This document shows positions 9,948 to 19,190 of a stretch of 64,000 bases of DNA, one piece after another (positions within the stretch are counted from its first letter, which is position 1; each line of letters starts with the position of its first letter). The stretch is taken from positions 2,152,414 through 2,216,413 of the forward strand of contig NZ_LR701459.1 in NCBI RefSeq assembly GCF_902498825.1, in the 5' to 3' direction. Both the position numbers and the translations under genes were made by a program. The notes beneath the pieces were generated by a model that ran no database searches, was not told the origin of the DNA, and worked only from the letters and a program-made list of their open reading frames with translations. This DNA comes from Rhizobium sp. EC-SD404 (GTDB lineage Bacteria; Pseudomonadota; Alphaproteobacteria; Rhizobiales; Rhizobiaceae).

Positions 9948-11291
9948 TCATTGGGACTCCTTCAGAAACTCCTCCAGCCAATGGATATCATAGTCGCCAT
10001 TGGCGATGTCCGGGTTGTTGAGAAGATCCCGGAAGAGAGGGATCGTCGTCTTGATGCCATCGACGACAAACTCGTCGAGCGCACGCCGCAGACGCATCAT
10101 GCATTCCACGCGCGTGCGTCCGTGAACGATCAGCTTGCCGATGAGGCTGTCGTAATAAGGTGGGATCGCATAGCCCTGATAGACGGCCGAATCGACGCGA
10201 ACGCCGAGGCCGCCGGGCGTGTGGTAGTGCGTTACAGTGCCCGGTGACGGCACGAATGTGCGCGGATCTTCGGCATTGATGCGGCATTCGATGGCATGGC
10301 CATGGAAGCGAACGTCTTCCTGACGCACCGAGAGGCCGCCGCCCGAGGCAACGCGGATCTGTTCATGCACCAGATCGATGCCGGTGATCGCTTCCGTGAC
10401 CGGATGCTCCACCTGCAGGCGCGTGTTCATTTCGATGAAGTAGAACTCGCCGTTCTCGTAGAGAAACTCGATCGTGCCGGCACCGCGGTATTTCAGCTTC
10501 GACATGGCGTCGGCACAGATCTTGCCGATGCGTGCACGCTGTTCCTCGTTCAGGGCAGGGGAATTTGCCTCTTCCCAGACCTTCTGGTGGCGGCGCTGCA
10601 GCGAACAGTCGCGCTCGCCGAGATGTATCGCATTGCCCTCGCCATCGCCGAGAACCTGGATCTCGATGTGACGCGGCTTGCCGAGATATTTTTCCAGATA
10701 GACCGAATCGTTGCCGAACGCAGAGCCGGCTTCGGAGCGCGCGGTCGACAGCGCCTCGGAAAGATCCGCAGGCGTACGCGCGACCTTCATGCCGCGTCCG
10801 CCACCACCGGCCGTCGCCTTGATCAGAACCGGATAGCCGATCTCTTCGGCGATACGGACTGCTTCCGCATCGTCCTGCACTTCGCCTTCCGAGCCGGGCA
10901 CCACCGGAATGCCGAGCGCTTCGGCCGTCTTCTTGGCGGTGATCTTGTCGCCCATGATCCGAATGTGCTCGGAGGTCGGGCCGATGAAGGTGAGGCCGTG
11001 CGCCTCGAGGATTTCCGCGAACTTCGCGTTTTCGGAAAGAAAGCCGTAGCCGGGGTGAACGGCATCCGCGCCCGTGATTTCGCAGGCGGCGACGATCTGG
11101 TGGATGTTCAGGTAGCTGTCGCGCGACGGCGGCGGGCCGATGCAGACGCTTTCGTCGGCAAGCCGCACATGCATTGCGTTCTGGTCGGCCGTCGAATGCA
11201 CGGCAACCGTCTGGATGCCGAGCTCCTTGCAGGCGCGCAGCACGCGAAGGGCGATTTCACCGCGATTGGCTATGAGGACCTTTGAAAACAT
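9948..11291 (-). CDS. accC: Biotin carboxylase subunit of acetyl-CoA carboxylase
   Basis: A 447-residue biotin carboxylase that carboxylates the biotin on AccB using ATP and bicarbonate, the first step of fatty-acid synthesis. It shows the N-terminal [19 protein letters not shown], the ATP-grasp glycine loop [10 protein letters not shown], the catalytic [15 protein letters not shown] region and [16 protein letters not shown]. It starts 10 bases after accB ends, so the two are an operon. Length is standard. Confidence 0.97.
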   Translation of the reverse strand: MFSKVLIANRGEIALRVLRACKELGIQTVAVHSTADQNAMHVRLADESVCIGPPPSRDSYLNIHQIVAACEITGADAVHPGYGFLSENAKFAEILEAHGLTFIGPTSEHIRIMGDKITAKKTAEALGIPVVPGSEGEVQDDAEAVRIAEEIGYPVLIKATAGGGGRGMKVARTPADLSEALSTARSEAGSAFGNDSVYLEKYLGKPRHIEIQVLGDGEGNAIHLGERDCSLQRRHQKVWEEANSPALNEEQRARIGKICADAMSKLKYRGAGTIEFLYENGEFYFIEMNTRLQVEHPVTEAITGIDLVHEQIRVASGGGLSVRQEDVRFHGHAIECRINAEDPRTFVPSPGTVTHYHTPGGLGVRVDSAVYQGYAIPPYYDSLIGKLIVHGRTRVECMMRLRRALDEFVVDGIKTTIPLFRDLLNNPDIANGDYDIHWLEEFLKESQ

Positions 11292-11301
11292 CGCGGGCGG
11301 C

Positions 11302-11772
11302 CTATTGGATCGTCACGAGCGGCTCGCCGAACTCGACGGGCTGGCCATCTTCGATGAGAATTGCCGTCACCGTGCCGGATTTCGGCGCAGGGATCTGGTT
11401 CATCGTCTTCATCGCTTCGATGATCAGGATCGTCTGGCCCTCCTTGACGGCTTGGCCGACTTCGGCAAAAGGCCGCGCGCCGGGCGAGGGGGCCAGATAG
11501 GCCGTGCCGACCATCGGCGAGGACAGGATGTCCTTCGGGTTATGCTCGGGTTTGGCCGGCGCAGCTGGCTCGGCAGCAGCGGCAGCAGCTACAGGCGCCG
11601 GCGCAGTACCCTGAGAGGCCGGAGCCTGGACGTATTGGGGAGCGGGACTGCGTGAGACGCGGATCCGAAGATCGTCCTGCTCGACCTCGATTTCGGTCAG
11701 ATTCGTTTCGGTCAGGATGTTCGCGAGATCGCGGATGAGCCCCTGATCGATGCCCGGCTTCTTGTCTGCCAT
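11302..11772 (-). CDS. accB: Biotin carboxyl carrier protein of acetyl-CoA carboxylase
   Basis: A 156-residue BCCP. The N-terminal helical part ([22 protein letters not shown]) binds AccC; an Ala/Pro-rich linker (about residues 50-80) leads to the C-terminal biotinyl domain with the lysine in [19 protein letters not shown] replaces the E. coli EAMKMMN; I believe this variant is common in this order. I chose the ATG at 11772 (MADKKPGID) because AAGAAGGG sits upstream; an ATG seven codons earlier is possible. It lies between aroQ and accC. Confidence 0.95.
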   Translation of the reverse strand: MADKKPGIDQGLIRDLANILTETNLTEIEVEQDDLRIRVSRSPAPQYVQAPASQGTAPAPVAAAAAAEPAAPAKPEHNPKDILSSPMVGTAYLAPSPGARPFAEVGQAVKEGQTILIIEAMKTMNQIPAPKSGTVTAILIEDGQPVEFGEPLVTIQ

Positions 11773-11799
11773 CGGCTTATCGCCCTTCTTCATGATCTG

Positions 11800-12261
11800 T
11801 CAGTTCTTTTGCTGGTTCACGATGCCCGCCAGCGCCTGGAGCGCGAGCGGGTAGCCTGCAGGCCCGAAGCCACAGATGACGCCTTTGACGACAGGCGCAA
11901 TCATGGTGCGGTGGCGGAAGGCCTCGCGGGCGTGGATGTTGGAAAGATGCAGTTCGACGACGGGGATGCCGATCGCACGGATCGCGTCGTGGAGCGCGAT
12001 CGACGTGTGGCCATAGGCGCCGGGGTTGATGACGACGCCTTCGGCTGTTTCACCGGCTTCGTGCAGCCAGTCGACCAGCACGCCCTCATGGTTCGTCTGC
12101 CGAAACTCCAGCCCGCAGCCAAGCTCGTCGGCCTTCTGCCGGCAGGTCGTCTCGATATCGGCCAGCGTCACGGCGCCATAAATGCCAGGCTCACGCTTGC
12201 CGAGCGCATTGAGATTGGGGCCGTTGAGGACGAACAGGGTACCTGGCACGTTCAGCTTCAC
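11800..12261 (-). CDS. aroQ: Type II 3-dehydroquinate dehydratase
   Basis: A 153-residue type II dehydroquinase of the shikimate pathway. Motifs in order: VLNGPNLNALGKREPGIYG with the active-site Arg and Tyr, RQTNHEGVLVDWLHEA, VINPGAYGHTSIALHDAI with the catalytic His, and ELHLSNIHAREAFRHR. The start is GTG. It heads the compact aroQ-accB-accC run, an arrangement common in rhizobial relatives. Confidence 0.95.
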   Translation of the reverse strand: MKLNVPGTLFVLNGPNLNALGKREPGIYGAVTLADIETTCRQKADELGCGLEFRQTNHEGVLVDWLHEAGETAEGVVINPGAYGHTSIALHDAIRAIGIPVVELHLSNIHAREAFRHRTMIAPVVKGVICGFGPAGYPLALQALAGIVNQQKN

Positions 12262-12454
12262 TCACGATGGGCAGGCCGATGTGTGTCACGCATCCGGCGA
12301 GACTTCTGTCATCGTCGGTGGGTTCGTCCATCGGCGCGCAATCAATTTTGTGCGGGTGGTATAACGGTCCAAGTGACGCAACGGAAGGCTTTTGACGCAG
12401 ACAAAGCCACCATTTGCACGGTTTCGGATAGTCAATCTGCGCTCAAGGTGCGCT

Positions 12455-13222
12455 TCAGCAAGTCGCGCTGTCGCAGCTGCGCACGTTCTCGATCTTCTGG
12501 ATCAGAAACTCGGCCCCCATCGCGCCGTAAACCGCCTCGTCGCCGATCACATAGGACGGCGTTCCGGAGATGCCCAGCGCATCGGCAAGCTCGTAGGACT
12601 GCCGGATTTGGGCATCGATCTCGGGATCGGCCAGCTTGTCGCGAAGGGCCGCTTCCTCGACGCCTAGTTCGGCCGCAACGGCAAGTGCGGACGCTTCATC
12701 GGCGCGCTCACCGGTCATCAGCGCATCCTGGAATTCCCCGTATTGCTCGGGCGCAAGCGCGCGGAAAGCCATGCTGATGCGATGCGCCCCGATGGAATCC
12801 GGCCCGAGAATGGGGAATTCCTTCAAGATCACGCGCACATTGTCGTCGCTCGCGATGATCGCCTTCATGTCCGCATGCGCGCGCTTGCAGTAGCCGCAAT
12901 TGTAATCGAAGAATTCGACGACCGTGACGTCGCCGTCCGGGTTGCCGAGTGCGACGTCTCCCGGCGCTTCGAACAGCGCAGAAGCCGAGGCTGCGATCGC
13001 TTCGCCGGCGCGTTCCTGGAGACCGGCTTGCTGCTTCGTCTCGAGCGCCTGTTGTACCTCTATCATCACTTCGGGATTTGCGATCAGATACTCGCGGATG
13101 AACGCGCCCATCTCTGCCTTCTCGGCGTCGTCGAAAGCAAGTGCGGGGGTTGTGACGGTGAGAGCTGCACCGAGGAGAAGCGGGCCGCGATGGCGACGCA
13201 AGGTACGCAGGAGGCTGTTCAT
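12455..13222 (-). CDS. DsbA family periplasmic thiol oxidoreductase
   Basis: A 255-residue exported thioredoxin-fold protein. The N-terminus has a twin-Arg-like basic patch (RTLRRHRGPLLLGAALTV) and a signal peptide ending near ALA, then a helical extension (about residues 35-80) and the redox site CGYC in FFDYNCGYCKRAHADMK. The cis-Pro region is GISGTPSYVIGDE. Such proteins (DsbA/BdbD/Com1-like) make or shuffle disulphides in the periplasm. I chose the ATG at 13222 because AGGATCC precedes it and earlier starts would overlap the upstream M48 gene. Confidence 0.88.
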   Translation of the reverse strand: MNSLLRTLRRHRGPLLLGAALTVTTPALAFDDAEKAEMGAFIREYLIANPEVMIEVQQALETKQQAGLQERAGEAIAASASALFEAPGDVALGNPDGDVTVVEFFDYNCGYCKRAHADMKAIIASDDNVRVILKEFPILGPDSIGAHRISMAFRALAPEQYGEFQDALMTGERADEASALAVAAELGVEEAALRDKLADPEIDAQIRQSYELADALGISGTPSYVIGDEAVYGAMGAEFLIQKIENVRSCDSATC

Positions 13223-13265
13223 CTGGATCCTGTTCTTTCTCGGCAGTGTCACTGGAGTATCGAGC

Positions 13266-14633
13266 TCATTGGCCGACGGTGACGATGTCATTGGCACGTG
13301 TCCATGCCGGGGTGCCCGGCTGCAGCTTCTGCTGCGCCCGAGCTGCGAAAATGCGCGCTTCCTGCACGTTGCCGGCGCGGAAATAGCCCTCTGCCATGGT
13401 CAGTTCGGCATTGGCAACATCCCCTTGCTGGCCATAAGCCTGGGAAAGCTGTCGATAGGCGCTGAGATTGGTTGGATCGGCACCGATCGCTGCCCGCAGA
13501 TCGCCGATCGCCTGTTCGGCCAGGGCCGGGTTTCCGGTCCGCATCAACGCAAAACCGCGTTGCGCCCGGATCAAGCCGGAATTGTTCGGGTCCAGCTGAG
13601 AAGCGCGTTGAAAGGAGTTGGCGGCCGACTCGGCCTGGTTGCCGCTGAGCAGGATTTCGCCCTTGGCCTCATGGAAATACGGGTTGTTCGGCTGCTCGGC
13701 GATGAGCGCGTCGATCTTCTGGACTGCCGAGGCGATGTTGCCGGACAACCGCGTCGCGATCGCGTCGCCATAGCGGTAGCCGACATTTGCGGTGTTGCCG
13801 TTGAATGCGCGTTGGATCGCCGGATGACCGCCCACATTGGCGGCGATCTTTCCGCGCATGAGGTCGTGTCGCCGCTGCAGCGAGGCATCGACGGGGTTGT
13901 TGAAATAGGGGCTGGAGCGGGCGAGGTCTTCGAGGAGAGCGATGCGCTCGCGCGGCAGAGGGTGGCTCTGCTGGTAGGGATCGACCTGAACGCCCGCGAG
14001 TGCCAGGCCCTGCGAGAAGCGGTTGAACGTCGCGAGCATGCCGGCGGCCGACTGGCCTGTCGCGTTGAGATAGGTGATTGCCGACTGGTCGGCGTTGATT
14101 TCCTCGGTACGGCGATAGCTGAGCAGGCTGCGCTGCGCGATGCCGCCAGAAGCCGCCGCCACGCCCATGCCCGCCGACGCCGTGCCGTCATTGCCCGAGA
14201 GAGACCCGGCAGCGACTGCGCCGACGCCGAGAAGACTGCCGACTACTCCGAAAATCTGCGCACGCGCGATTTGCTCGCGAAGCCGTGCCTGGTGCCCGCC
14301 CGCGATATGGCCCGCCTCATGGGCAAGAACGCCAATGATCTCGCCGGGCGATTCGGCCAGCAAAAGCGCGCCGGTGTTGATGAAGATGCGGCGCCCGTCG
14401 ACGAAGGCGTTGAAGGAGCGGTTGTTGACCAGCACGATCTCGATGTTCTGCTGCGTCAGCCCCGCTGCACCGAAGATCGGGCGGGCGTAATCTTTCAAGA
14501 GCGCTTCGATTTCGGCGTCGCGAACGATGGCGATGGATTGCGCACTGGCCGTCGGAACGCTCGTCAGAATGGACGAGCAGGCAATGGCGGCAGTAGCCGC
14601 GAAGGTCAGTGCCTTGCGCACGAACTTGTGCAT
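13266..14633 (-). CDS. M48 family metalloprotease with TPR region (BepA-like)
   Basis: A 455-residue exported zinc protease. A signal peptide (FAATAAIACSSILTSVPTASA) is followed by an M48 domain with HEAGHIAGGHQ (HExxH) and the downstream zinc ligand in EEINADQSAI; the C-terminal half from about residue 290 is TPR-like (NPYFHEAKGEILL, NNSGLIRAQRGFALMRTG). The closest characterised relative in layout is E. coli BepA, which maintains outer-membrane protein assembly; that role is inferred. It is followed by the DsbA-like gene after 43 bases, so both may act in envelope quality control. Confidence 0.9.
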   Translation of the reverse strand: MHKFVRKALTFAATAAIACSSILTSVPTASAQSIAIVRDAEIEALLKDYARPIFGAAGLTQQNIEIVLVNNRSFNAFVDGRRIFINTGALLLAESPGEIIGVLAHEAGHIAGGHQARLREQIARAQIFGVVGSLLGVGAVAAGSLSGNDGTASAGMGVAAASGGIAQRSLLSYRRTEEINADQSAITYLNATGQSAAGMLATFNRFSQGLALAGVQVDPYQQSHPLPRERIALLEDLARSSPYFNNPVDASLQRRHDLMRGKIAANVGGHPAIQRAFNGNTANVGYRYGDAIATRLSGNIASAVQKIDALIAEQPNNPYFHEAKGEILLSGNQAESAANSFQRASQLDPNNSGLIRAQRGFALMRTGNPALAEQAIGDLRAAIGADPTNLSAYRQLSQAYGQQGDVANAELTMAEGYFRAGNVQEARIFAARAQQKLQPGTPAWTRANDIVTVGQ

Positions 14634-14666
14634 GACGTCTCCTATCCCACCGAACGCTCAAACCTA

Positions 14667-14694
14667 GCGGGTTCCATTGCAGAATTGAACCCGC
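14667..14694. repeat. 8-bp inverted repeat in a divergent promoter region
   Basis: GCGGGTTC at 14667-14674 and GAACCCGC at 14687-14694 form a perfect inverted repeat with a 12-base spacer between the divergent M48 and aminotransferase genes. It may be an operator or a hairpin; no T tract follows on either strand. Confidence 0.4.
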
Positions 14695-14792
14695 GGCATT
14701 TGGTGCGTGCCGGCCATCGCGCCATTGTGATCGCCGCACCAATCCGGCATTTGTGAGGCCGAAGTGCCCGACCCCCCGACGACGAGGTAATC

Positions 14793-15944
14793 GTGTTCCC
14801 AGTTTCCGCGCGCAGCGCCGTAGAACCCTTTCATGCAATGGATGTGCTTGCCGAGGCCAACCGCCGCCGGGCCGCCGGCCGCAGCGTCGTGTCGCTCGCC
14901 GTCGGCCAGCCTTCCCATCCGGCACCGGCCGTCGCGCTCGAAGCGGCACGGCAGGCACTCGAGATCGGCCGGCTCGGCTATACCGACGCGCTCGGAACGC
15001 AGTCGCTGCGCCAGGCGATCGCCCAGCACTATGCGGAATACTACGGCACCACCGTCGCGCCGGAGCGAATCGCGGTCATGACGGGCTCGTCCGCCGCATT
15101 CAACGTCGCGTTTCTCACGCTTTTCGATGCAGGCGATCGGGTCGCGATCACGCGTCCCGGATATCCCGCATACCGCAACATTCTCGCAGCTCTCGGCCTG
15201 CAGCCGGTGGAGATCGCGGTCGGCGAGGAGACCGGTCACACATTGACGCCGGAGGCTCTGAAGGCCGCAGAAGCCGAATTCGGCCGGATCAAGGGCGTCC
15301 TGCTCGCCAGCCCAGCCAATCCAACCGGCACGGTCACCGGGCGAGCCGCATTGGCGGCGCTTGCCGACTACTGCGCGCAGACCGGCACGGCCTTCATCTC
15401 CGACGAGATCTATCACGGCCTGACATTCGCGGGAGAAGAGACGACCGCGATCGCGCTCAGCGACGAGGCGGTCGTGATCAACTCGTTCTCGAAATACTAT
15501 TGCATGACGGGCTGGCGCATCGGCTGGATGGTCCTGCCGCAACATCTGGTGCGCGCGGTCGAGCGGGTTACCCAGAGCCTGTACATCTCTGCTCCGGAAC
15601 TGTCGCAGATTGCTGCCGCCGCTGCATTTCGCGGCAAGGCCGAGCTCGACGGGGTGCGCGAGAATTATCGCGCCAACCGCCAGATCCTGGCGGATCGCCT
15701 TCCAGGCCTCGGCTTCCAGATCGCATCGCCCATGGACGGCGCGTTCTACGCCTATGCCGACGTATCGCGCATGACAAACGACACGATGGATTTTGCCTGG
15801 AAGATGCTGCGCGAAATCGACGTGGCGATCACGCCGGGGATCGATTTCGACCCCGTTAACGGCCACCGCACCGTCCGGCTGTCCTATGCGGGCGCGACCG
15901 AAGACATCGTCGAGGCACTCGATCGCATCGCTGCCTGGGTCTGA
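14793..15944 (+). CDS. PLP-dependent class I/II aminotransferase
   Basis: A 383-residue fold-type I aminotransferase. It shows the substrate motif SLAVGQPSHPAP, PGYPAYRN, the ASPANPTGT and SDEIYHGL segments that bind PLP, and the Schiff-base lysine in SFSKYYCMTGWRIGW; the C-terminal Arg is in VRLSYAG. This fits aspartate/aromatic/alanine-type transaminases but the exact amino donor cannot be read from sequence. It starts at GTG with GAGG upstream. It is divergent from the M48 gene and ends at a strong terminator shared with rne. Confidence 0.9.
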   Translation: MFPVSARSAVEPFHAMDVLAEANRRRAAGRSVVSLAVGQPSHPAPAVALEAARQALEIGRLGYTDALGTQSLRQAIAQHYAEYYGTTVAPERIAVMTGSSAAFNVAFLTLFDAGDRVAITRPGYPAYRNILAALGLQPVEIAVGEETGHTLTPEALKAAEAEFGRIKGVLLASPANPTGTVTGRAALAALADYCAQTGTAFISDEIYHGLTFAGEETTAIALSDEAVVINSFSKYYCMTGWRIGWMVLPQHLVRAVERVTQSLYISAPELSQIAAAAAFRGKAELDGVRENYRANRQILADRLPGLGFQIASPMDGAFYAYADVSRMTNDTMDFAWKMLREIDVAITPGIDFDPVNGHRTVRLSYAGATEDIVEALDRIAAWV

Positions 15945-15954
15945 TCAGAAACGA

Positions 15955-15989
15955 AAAGACCCGCCTCGAAGGAGGCGGGTCTTTCTTTA
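15955..15989. terminator. Bidirectional intrinsic terminator
   Basis: A perfect 13-bp stem (15955-15967 with 15972-15984) with loop GAAG, containing AAA on one side and TTT on the other and followed by TCTTTATT. It sits between the convergent aminotransferase and rne genes. Confidence 0.92.
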
Positions 15990-16016
15990 TTCAGAAGGGG
16001 CTTGGTGCCCGCGCGG

Positions 16017-19000
16017 TCAGAAGAAACCGCGACGCTGCCACCAGCCACCCTTTTTGGGCTTGGCTTCACCTTCCGGCTCGGACTTCTGCCCATTGGAGAC
16101 CAACTGCGGCTCAGCCGGCTTCGCGGTCTCGACCGGTTCATCCGAGGTCGGTTCAGAGTCGACCGGCGCGCTTTCGGCGACCTCGACCACAGCAGGCTCA
16201 TCGGCGACCACCGGTGTGACTTCCTGTGTTTCCGGCTCAGCGGCGACGGCGTTCACCTCTTCGGCCGGTGCGGCTTTGGCGGCTTTCTTCGCACGCGGCT
16301 TGCGGGCAGGCTTGGCCGGCTCCGCGTCAGCCTCTGCTTCGACGGCATCGGCCTTCTTGCGCGTTGCCCGACGACGCTTCGGCTTCTCGTCAGACGCCGT
16401 TGCATCGTCTTCGACCGGCGCCGCTACCGGGTCTTCGGAGACGACGGCTACCGGCTCGCTATCGGCCGGAGCGGCTTCGAGATTTACGGTCTCAACGACC
16501 GCACCCTCGACTGCGTCTGCCGCATCCTGATCAGCATGTGCGGAATCGCCATCGCTCGCCTCGTCCTGGGCCGATGTCTCGTCGCCGGAGGCATCGCCAT
16601 CGGAAGCTCCCAGTTCCTGGCCATCTTCGCCCTGACGATTGCGACGGCCACCACGCTTGCCACGGCGGCGGCGCTTGCGTGGCCGTCCGTCATCGTCCGT
16701 CGCCTGGACTTCGGAACCCGACTCTGCGCTGTCCGCTGCATCGTCGTCATCGTCTTCGTCGGTTTCAGTCGAACCGGCTTCGGCTGCGACGGCACCGTTT
16801 TCGTCGTCGCGGTCACGGCCCCCACGACGGCGCCTGCGGCGACGCTTCTTCCGGTCTCCGTTCTCGCCGTTCTCGACACGTGTCTCGCTGCGCGTCTCCG
16901 CGCGGGCCTCAACAGGCGCTTCGGCAACGACTGCGTCTTCCTCTTCCTCGTCCCAGACAGGACCAGCGACGCCATCGTCATCATCATCGTAATTTGCCAG
17001 AGGCACGATGGTTTCGATGCGGACCGGGTTCTCGACCGGGGCTCCGCGATCGATGGCAAGATGCGCCGAACCGATAGAGCCGTCCGCGTCGATGGTGATG
17101 GCAACGCCGAAGCGGCGTTCCATCTCCACGATGCTCTGGCGCTTCTGGTTGAGCACGTAGATCGCTGTCGCCGGCATGGTCCGCACCATCAGGTCGTGCG
17201 TCGTGCTCTTCAACAGGAACTCCTCGATGGAGCGGATCACATGGAGCGCGACCGACGACTGCGAGCGGACATGGCCCGTACCGCCGCAATGATCGCAGAC
17301 CTGCGTGGTGGATTCCAGAACCGAGGCGCGGATGCGCTGGCGCGACATTTCCAGGAGGCCGAAATGCGAAATGCGACCGACCTGGATCCGTGCGCGATCG
17401 TTCTTGAGCGCATCCTTGAGGCGCTTCTCGACCGACCGGTTGTTGCGCTTCTCTTCCATGTCGATGAAGTCGACGACGATCAGGCCGGCGAGGTCGCGCA
17501 GTCTAAGTTGGCGCGCCACTTCATCGGCTGCTTCCAGGTTCGTCTGGAGTGCCGTGTCCTCGATGGAATGTTCGCGTGTGGACCGGCCTGAGTTCACGTC
17601 GATCGCAACCAGCGCTTCGGTTTGGTTGATGATGATGTAGCCGCCAGACTTGAGCGTCACCTGCGGCTGCAGCATGCGATCGAGCTGTGCTTCGATGCCA
17701 GAGCGGGCGAAGATCGGGTGAACCTCGCGGTAGGGCTGGACCACCTTCGCATGGCTCGGCATCAGCATCTTCATGAAGTCTTTCGCTTCACGATAGCCGT
17801 CCTCGCCGGATACGATGATCTCGCTGATGTCCTTGTTGTAGAGATCGCGGATCGAACGCTTGATCAGGCTGCCTTCCTCGTAAACGAGGCACGGCGCCGT
17901 GGAAGCGAGCGTCAGGTTCCGGACATTCTCCCAAAGACGCATCAGGTATTCGAAGTCGCGCTTCACCTCGGCCTTGGTACGGTTGGCACCGGCCGTGCGC
18001 AGAATGACGCCCATGCCCTGCGGCACTTCAAGCCCGCGGGCCACTTCCTTCAGGCGCTTGCGGTCCTGTGTATTGGTGATCTTGCGGGAAATACCGCCGC
18101 CACGTGCCGTGTTCGGCATCAAGACGGAATAGCGACCGGCCAGAGAAAGATAGGTCGTGAGAGCGGCACCCTTGTTGCCGCGCTCTTCCTTGACGACCTG
18201 GACGAGAAGGATCTGGCGACGCTTGATGACTTCCTGGATGCGATACTGCTTGCGCGGCTTGCGCGCCGAGCGATCCGGCAGTTCTTCGAGCGCATCTTCG
18301 GCACCGACCGATTCGACGCGGCCGCCGCCTTCTTCTTCATGGTCGTCGCCGCCGCGTCGGGCCTGGTTACGGCGTCCGCGGCGTCGCTTGCCGTCTCGTT
18401 CGCCGTTGCCGTCGTCTTCGCCTTCGTCGTCGCTGCTTGTGGCCTGATCGTCCTCTTCGTCCTCATCGTCGCCATTGTCAGCGACGGCCTTGCGGAGATC
18501 GAGGTTGCTTTCGGGCAGCTTGCCTTCGACGAACTTTGCAGCTTCGAAGTCCACTTCGCCGGGATCGCGCTCGTCGTCACCGCCGCCATCGACCGGCTCT
18601 GACACCGACTCGGTTTCGACGATGGCGGCCATCGAGCGCGGATCGCTGTCGTCGTCGTCGGTGTCGTCATCGCCGGTGAAGGATGATGAACCACCGCCCA
18701 GATCCTCGACCGCGTCCTCCACGGCCTCCGTCTCGGCATCGGCCTTGCGGCCACGGCGGCGTCCGCGCTTCGCCTTGCGCGCCGGCGCGGCATCGTCCTC
18801 GCCGTCGGTGACGTCTTCGCTCGTATCTTCGGCCGGCGCCGAAGCTGCGGCGCGATCGGCTGCCTCGTCGGCTTCGTTTTCGTGACGTGCGCGCTCGGCT
18901 TCCGCTTCAGCCTCAGCGGCGAGCAGCGCCTGCCGGTCGGCCAGCGGGATCTGGTAGTAGTCGGGATGGATTTCGGAGAAAGCCAGGAAGCCGTGGCGGT

Positions 19001-19190
19001 TGCCGCCGTAATCGACGAAGGCGGCCTGGAGTGACGGCTCTACGCGGGTGACTTTCGCGAGGTAGATGTTTCCCCGCAGCTGCTTCTTATGCTGCGATTC
19101 GAAATCGAATTCTTCTATGCGGCTGCCGCGTACGACAACGACGCGCGTCTCTTCCTTGTGAGACGCGTCGATAAGCATTTTGTCTGCCAT
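16017..19190 (-). CDS. rne: Ribonuclease E
   Basis: A 1057-residue RNase E, the endonuclease scaffold of the RNA degradosome. The S1 domain (GNIYLAKVTRVEPSLQAAFVDYG) is split by an insertion of about 230 residues (roughly 85-315) made of Asp/Glu blocks and Arg/Lys patches. The catalytic core includes AIDVNSGRSTRE near residue 530 with the metal Asp, GLIVVDFIDMEEKRN, and a zinc-link CDHCGGTGH near residue 630. The last 300 or so residues are again low-complexity acidic with RGRR-like patches and end in KKGGWWQRRGFF. The split S1 domain is known in alphaproteobacterial RNase E. Confidence 0.96.
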   Translation of the reverse strand: MADKMLIDASHKEETRVVVVRGSRIEEFDFESQHKKQLRGNIYLAKVTRVEPSLQAAFVDYGGNRHGFLAFSEIHPDYYQIPLADRQALLAAEAEAEAERARHENEADEAADRAAASAPAEDTSEDVTDGEDDAAPARKAKRGRRRGRKADAETEAVEDAVEDLGGGSSSFTGDDDTDDDDSDPRSMAAIVETESVSEPVDGGGDDERDPGEVDFEAAKFVEGKLPESNLDLRKAVADNGDDEDEEDDQATSSDDEGEDDGNGERDGKRRRGRRNQARRGGDDHEEEGGGRVESVGAEDALEELPDRSARKPRKQYRIQEVIKRRQILLVQVVKEERGNKGAALTTYLSLAGRYSVLMPNTARGGGISRKITNTQDRKRLKEVARGLEVPQGMGVILRTAGANRTKAEVKRDFEYLMRLWENVRNLTLASTAPCLVYEEGSLIKRSIRDLYNKDISEIIVSGEDGYREAKDFMKMLMPSHAKVVQPYREVHPIFARSGIEAQLDRMLQPQVTLKSGGYIIINQTEALVAIDVNSGRSTREHSIEDTALQTNLEAADEVARQLRLRDLAGLIVVDFIDMEEKRNNRSVEKRLKDALKNDRARIQVGRISHFGLLEMSRQRIRASVLESTTQVCDHCGGTGHVRSQSSVALHVIRSIEEFLLKSTTHDLMVRTMPATAIYVLNQKRQSIVEMERRFGVAITIDADGSIGSAHLAIDRGAPVENPVRIETIVPLANYDDDDDGVAGPVWDEEEEDAVVAEAPVEARAETRSETRVENGENGDRKKRRRRRRRGGRDRDDENGAVAAEAGSTETDEDDDDDAADSAESGSEVQATDDDGRPRKRRRRGKRGGRRNRQGEDGQELGASDGDASGDETSAQDEASDGDSAHADQDAADAVEGAVVETVNLEAAPADSEPVAVVSEDPVAAPVEDDATASDEKPKRRRATRKKADAVEAEADAEPAKPARKPRAKKAAKAAPAEEVNAVAAEPETQEVTPVVADEPAVVEVAESAPVDSEPTSDEPVETAKPAEPQLVSNGQKSEPEGEAKPKKGGWWQRRGFF

